From positions 186,001 to 250,000 of the forward strand of contig NZ_BMUF01000004.1 in NCBI RefSeq assembly GCF_014650055.1: 64,000 nucleotides of DNA, written 5' to 3'. The translations under genes and the position numbers were made by a program. Positions within the stretch are counted from its first letter, which is position 1, and the number at the start of each line of letters is the position of its first letter. Below, one piece after another: positions 60,909 to 64,000 of the stretch. Below the pieces are notes generated by a model. It had not been told where the DNA came from, ran no database searches, and saw only the letters and a list, made by a program, of their open reading frames with translations. The DNA is from Streptomyces malachitofuscus (GTDB lineage Bacteria > Actinomycetota > Actinomycetes > Streptomycetales > Streptomycetaceae).

Positions 60909-61946
60909 CTACATCAGTTGCCGGCGGCGGCCCAGCCAGGTCTGGGCGACGACCACGACGGCCAGGAAGGCACCGCTGACGACCTGCTGGTAGGAGGAGT
61001 CGAGGGAGCCGATCTGGTTGATGACGTTCTGGATCACCTTGAGCAGCAGCACACCGACCAGGGCACCGCTGACGTAGCCGAGTCCGCCGGTGAGCAGGGT
61101 GCCTCCGATGACGACGGCGGCGATGGCCTCCAGTTCCATGCCGTTGCCGAGGATGGTGACGCCCGAGGCGAGCCATGCCGCGTTGAGCGCGCCGGCCAGC
61201 CCGGCCAGCACCCCGCTCATGGTGTAGACGAGGATCTTGGTACGGGCCACCGGCGCGCCCATCAGCGCCGCCGCGTCCTCGTTGCCGCCGACCGCGTACA
61301 CGTGCTGGCCGAACCGCGTGCGGCGCAGGACGACCGCCCCGGCGACGAACAGCCCCAGGGTGATCCACACGGGGTTGCCGAGACCGAGAGTGCTGCCCTG
61401 CCCCAGTTCGGCGAGGAAGGAACCCTTGCCGATCAGATAGGTGTTGGCGCCCTCGTCGGTGAGGGCCAGCATCAGACCGCGCGCCCCCAGCATGGCGGCC
61501 AGCGTGACGATGAACGGGGCCAGCCGGGAGCGGGCCACGAGCAGGCCGTTGACCACGCCGATCGCCCCGCACACCACCAGCGGCAGCAGCAGGGCCACCA
61601 GCGTTCCGTGCCGTGACCCCCAGGCCGCCAGGACCCCGCCCAGCGCGAACAGCGATCCGACCGACAGGTCGATGCCCCCGGTGATGATCACGAAGGTCAT
61701 GCCCAGTGCGACGATCGCGAGGAAGGCCGAACTCGTCGCCATGTTGCTGATGTTGTCACCGGTGGCGAAGGAGTCGAAGCTGAACGACGCCACGAGGGAG
61801 ACGACCACCAGCACGGCCAGCGCGCCGTGCTGCTGGACCAGCGCGCTCACCCGCTCGGAGCGGGCGGAACCCAGGGGCTCGCCGGCCGGTGCCGGGCTCT
61901 TGTCATTCGTCGCGGTCACCGGGGCGTCCGTCTTCGTGGCGGTCAT
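60909..61946 (-). CDS. Sugar ABC transporter permease, RbsC/YjfF type
   Basis: 345 residues with about nine to ten hydrophobic segments. VIITGGIDLSVGSLFALGGV near residue 100 and NGLLVARSRLAPFIVTLAAM are typical of the ribose/galactofuranose permease family, as is GGTLLTGGLGYVSGALVG. ATG 61946 follows GGGGGAAG and overlaps the second permease by four bases. Two different permeases with one ATPase is the layout of YtfT/YjfF-type galactofuranose or arabinose importers. Confidence 0.92.
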   Translation of the reverse strand: MTATKTDAPVTATNDKSPAPAGEPLGSARSERVSALVQQHGALAVLVVVSLVASFSFDSFATGDNISNMATSSAFLAIVALGMTFVIITGGIDLSVGSLFALGGVLAAWGSRHGTLVALLLPLVVCGAIGVVNGLLVARSRLAPFIVTLAAMLGARGLMLALTDEGANTYLIGKGSFLAELGQGSTLGLGNPVWITLGLFVAGAVVLRRTRFGQHVYAVGGNEDAAALMGAPVARTKILVYTMSGVLAGLAGALNAAWLASGVTILGNGMELEAIAAVVIGGTLLTGGLGYVSGALVGVLLLKVIQNVINQIGSLDSSYQQVVSGAFLAVVVVAQTWLGRRRQLM

Positions 61947-62905
61947 CGCTTCCCCCGTCCCCGTGCCGCGTAGACCGCGCACACGATCACTATGGCCTGC
62001 GCGATCTGGGTCCAGGAGGGCGGCAGATCGTGCTTGATGAGGGTGGCGGTGAGCAACTGGATGAGGACGGCTCCCGCCACGGTCCCGGCGATGTTCACCC
62101 GGCCGCCGGTCAGCGGCGTCCCGCCGACCACGACGGCGGTGATGGCGGACAGCTCCATGAGGTTGCCCAGCGAGGTCGGGTCGCTGGCCTGGAGCCGTGC
62201 CGTGGCCAGGACGCCGGCCACGGCGGCGAGCAGCGCGCAGACGACGTACACCACGATCAGCACGCGACGCACCGGCAGACCGGCGAGCTGCGCCGCGGGA
62301 CGGCTGTCACCGATGGCGAGGAGCTGCCGTCCGAAGGTGGTGCGGCGGACGACGAAGGCCACCAGCCCCGCCAGCACGGCGGCGATCAGGATGAGATACG
62401 GAATGCCCAGCACGTCGCCGGAGCCCAGGGAGGCCAGTGCGGGGTTGCGCAGGTCCTCCAGCTGCGGCAGCAGCACCAGGGCGAGACCCCGGCCGCCGAC
62501 CATGAGCGCCAGTGTCGCCACGATCGGCTGCACGCCGATGAACGCGACCAGGGCACCGTTGGCGAACCCGACGGCGGCGGCGAACACCGCCACCACGAGC
62601 AGCGCGGGCACGAGGCCGTAACCGAGGTAGAGGGCCGTCACCGAGGCCGCCAGGGCCATCACCGCACCGACCGAGAGGTCGACACCCTCGGTGCCGATCA
62701 CCAGGGCCATGCCGAGGGCGACGATGATGACGGGGGCGACCTGCACGGCCTGGGTGCGGAAGTTCTCCGCGGACAGGAAGTGCGGGGTGATGACGGTGTT
62801 GACCACGAGCAGCAGAGCCACGCCGGCGTAGACGCCGTAGGTCTGCAGCCACTGCAGGATGCGGGTCCGGTCCAGCGGGACGGTCTTGAGGGCGGCTTCA
62901 GCCAT
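61943..62905 (-). CDS. Sugar ABC transporter permease, RbsC/YtfT type
   Basis: 320 residues, the second permease of the pair. VIGTEGVDLSVGAVMALAAS, VAFIGVQPIVATLALMVGGRG and VVVGGTPLTGGRVNIAGTVAG match the first permease's blocks. Start ATG 62905 overlaps the ATPase gene's end by 8 bases; its stop overlaps the next permease by 4. Heterodimer with the 60909-61946 protein is likely. Confidence 0.92.
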   Translation of the reverse strand: MAEAALKTVPLDRTRILQWLQTYGVYAGVALLLVVNTVITPHFLSAENFRTQAVQVAPVIIVALGMALVIGTEGVDLSVGAVMALAASVTALYLGYGLVPALLVVAVFAAAVGFANGALVAFIGVQPIVATLALMVGGRGLALVLLPQLEDLRNPALASLGSGDVLGIPYLILIAAVLAGLVAFVVRRTTFGRQLLAIGDSRPAAQLAGLPVRRVLIVVYVVCALLAAVAGVLATARLQASDPTSLGNLMELSAITAVVVGGTPLTGGRVNIAGTVAGAVLIQLLTATLIKHDLPPSWTQIAQAIVIVCAVYAARGRGKR

Positions 62906-64000
62906 CGGTGGCCGCCTCCTCGACCGCGTCCCGGTCCGGGGCGTGCCCGGCGATGGTCCGCATCAGCTTGTCCTCGGTGACCTCGTCGCCGGCCAGCTCG
63001 CCGACGACGGCACCGTCCTTCAGTACGACCACGCGGTCGGACCCTTCGATCAGTTCCTCCAGATCGGAGGAGATGAGCAGGACGCCCAGGCCGTCCGCGG
63101 CCAGTTCGTCCACGAGTTTCTGCACCTCGGCCTTGGCGCCGACGTCGATGCCCCGGGTGGGCTCGTCCAGGAGCAGCACCTTCGGGTTCATCGCCAGCCA
63201 GCGGGCGAGCAGCACCTTCTGCTGGTTGCCGCCCGACAGTTCGCCGACCTTCTGCTGCGGCGAGGACGCCTTGATGCGCAGCCGCTCGATGAAGGTGTCC
63301 ACGATGCTGTCGACGCGCGCCTCGGAGACCAGCCCGAACCGGGAGAGCCGGGGCAGGACGGCCAGCGAGATGTTCTCGCGGACCGACAGACCGGGCACGA
63401 TGCCCTCGCTCTTGCGGTCCTCCGGCAGCAGGCTGATGCCCGCGCGGATGGCCGCGGGCGTGGAGCCGCGGCGCAGCGGGGCCCCGGCCACCATCACGGT
63501 GCCCGAAGTCGTCGGGAGCGCACCGGAGATGGCCTTCGCGGTTTCGGTGCGGCCGGAACCGAGCAGCCCGCCGAGGCCGACGACCTCCCCGGGCCGGATG
63601 CTCACGGAGACGCCGTGCAACTGGTGCGGAACCGTCAGTTCGCTCGCCTCCAGCACAGGTTGGCCGTCGGTGGCGTGATGGTCGCCGGTGAACTTGGTCA
63701 GGCCCTCCTTGCGGACCTCTCCCAGCTCGCGGCCGAGCATGGTGGACACCAGGGAGAGCCGGTCGAGTTCGGCGAGGCGGCCGTGGTGGACACGGCGGCC
63801 GTCGCGCAGCACGGTGACCGTGTCGCACACCGCGTACAGCTCGTCGAGACGGTGACTGACGTAGATGACGGCGATGCCCTCGTCACGCAGTCGGCGGATG
63901 ACCGAGAACAGGGTCTCGACCTCCCGCGGCTCGAGGGAGGAGGTCGGTTCGTCCATGATGACGATCCGTGCCTCGCTCGCCACGGCGCGGGCCAGCGCGA
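62898..64000 (-). CDS. Sugar ABC transporter ATP-binding protein (5' end beyond the window)
   Basis: RbsA/XylG/YtfR-type double ATPase, partial: the window ends upstream of the Walker B of the first half, IVIMDEPTSSLEPREVETLF. The second half holds a degenerate Walker A (GLLGSGRTETAK), LSGGNQQKVLLARW and LLLDEPTRGIDVGAKAEV, as this family normally has. No motif points to one sugar. The operon continues upstream, where a periplasmic-type binding lipoprotein would be expected. Confidence 0.92.
   Translation of the reverse strand, partial: ALARAVASEARIVIMDEPTSSLEPREVETLFSVIRRLRDEGIAVIYVSHRLDELYAVCDTVTVLRDGRRVHHGRLAELDRLSLVSTMLGRELGEVRKEGLTKFTGDHHATDGQPVLEASELTVPHQLHGVSVSIRPGEVVGLGGLLGSGRTETAKAISGALPTTSGTVMVAGAPLRRGSTPAAIRAGISLLPEDRKSEGIVPGLSVRENISLAVLPRLSRFGLVSEARVDSIVDTFIERLRIKASSPQQKVGELSGGNQQKVLLARWLAMNPKVLLLDEPTRGIDVGAKAEVQKLVDELAADGLGVLLISSDLEELIEGSDRVVVLKDGAVVGELAGDEVTEDKLMRTIAGHAPDRDAVEEAATDG

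Noticed and set aside
1..64000. CRISPR arrays, insertion sequences, integrases, tRNA or rRNA genes
   Set aside because: No repeated spacer pattern, transposase or integrase motif, or tRNA-like cloverleaf was seen.

Overview
The window reads as a piece of a Streptomyces (or close actinomycete) chromosome: very high G+C, strong G/C in third codon positions, frequent GTG starts, many ATGA/GTGA start-stop overlaps, Tat- and Sec-exported glycosidases, DUF574 methyltransferases and a GC-rich hairpin-bearing intergenic repeat at 38.85-39.02 kb. No rRNA, tRNA, CRISPR, phage or transposase gene was seen.

Region 1 (0-14.5 kb) is the most distinctive part. Three ECF sigma factors with fused SnoaL-like C-terminal domains (93-1013, 1105-1947, 6894-7790) lie among a secreted alpha/beta hydrolase, an NmrA-type NAD(P)-binding protein, a lone fumarate reductase-like flavoprotein, two OsmC/Ohr proteins, a homodimeric pyruvate dehydrogenase E1 and a four-gene patatin-glycosyltransferase-membrane protein-hydrolase operon. 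Seven upstream regions carry TGTCACA followed, after exactly 16 bases, by GGTC or TGTC. This matches the ECF41-type promoter and suggests that most of the 14 kb is one clustered sigma regulon including two of the sigma genes.

Region 2 (14.5-20.8 kb) holds an exported endonuclease/exonuclease/phosphatase-fold protein, an MFS drug exporter with a small monooxygenase, a DEDDh exonuclease-BRCT-TerD fusion and a secreted GH43-like glycosidase.

Region 3 (20.9-27.4 kb) is a compact sulfur-scavenging operon: ROK regulator (probably leaderless), sulfonate/taurine-type ABC permease, ATPase and lipoprotein, a type I sulfatase with the CTPAR site, and the formylglycine-generating enzyme that would activate it. 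It is followed by a MacB/FtsX-type ABC exporter (27.5-30.8 kb).

Region 4 (30.9-40.8 kb) is mixed: azoreductase with a divergent HxlR regulator, MazG-like, DoxX and SnoaL-like proteins, a secreted subtilisin, pyruvate carboxylase, the intergenic repeat and two methyltransferases.

Region 5 (40.8-64 kb) is mostly carbohydrate use. It has a 1003-residue secreted PA14/beta-propeller/CBM/3-keto-disaccharide-hydrolase-like protein, two GH2 enzymes (one with PA14 and LamG, one with an arabinose-binding AbfB domain), two GH43 enzymes, an SGNH hydrolase and a two-permease sugar ABC transporter whose ATPase runs off the end of the window. Two of these loci share a 13-base motif (TTACATCGATGAA), pointing to a common repressor. 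Between 44.5 and 50.7 kb sit small housekeeping and detoxification genes (VOC, RidA, phosphoribosyltransferase, NmrA, SnoaL) and a second-type NAD-dependent DNA ligase behind a striking palindrome. Perfect hairpins at several gene junctions mark likely terminators.
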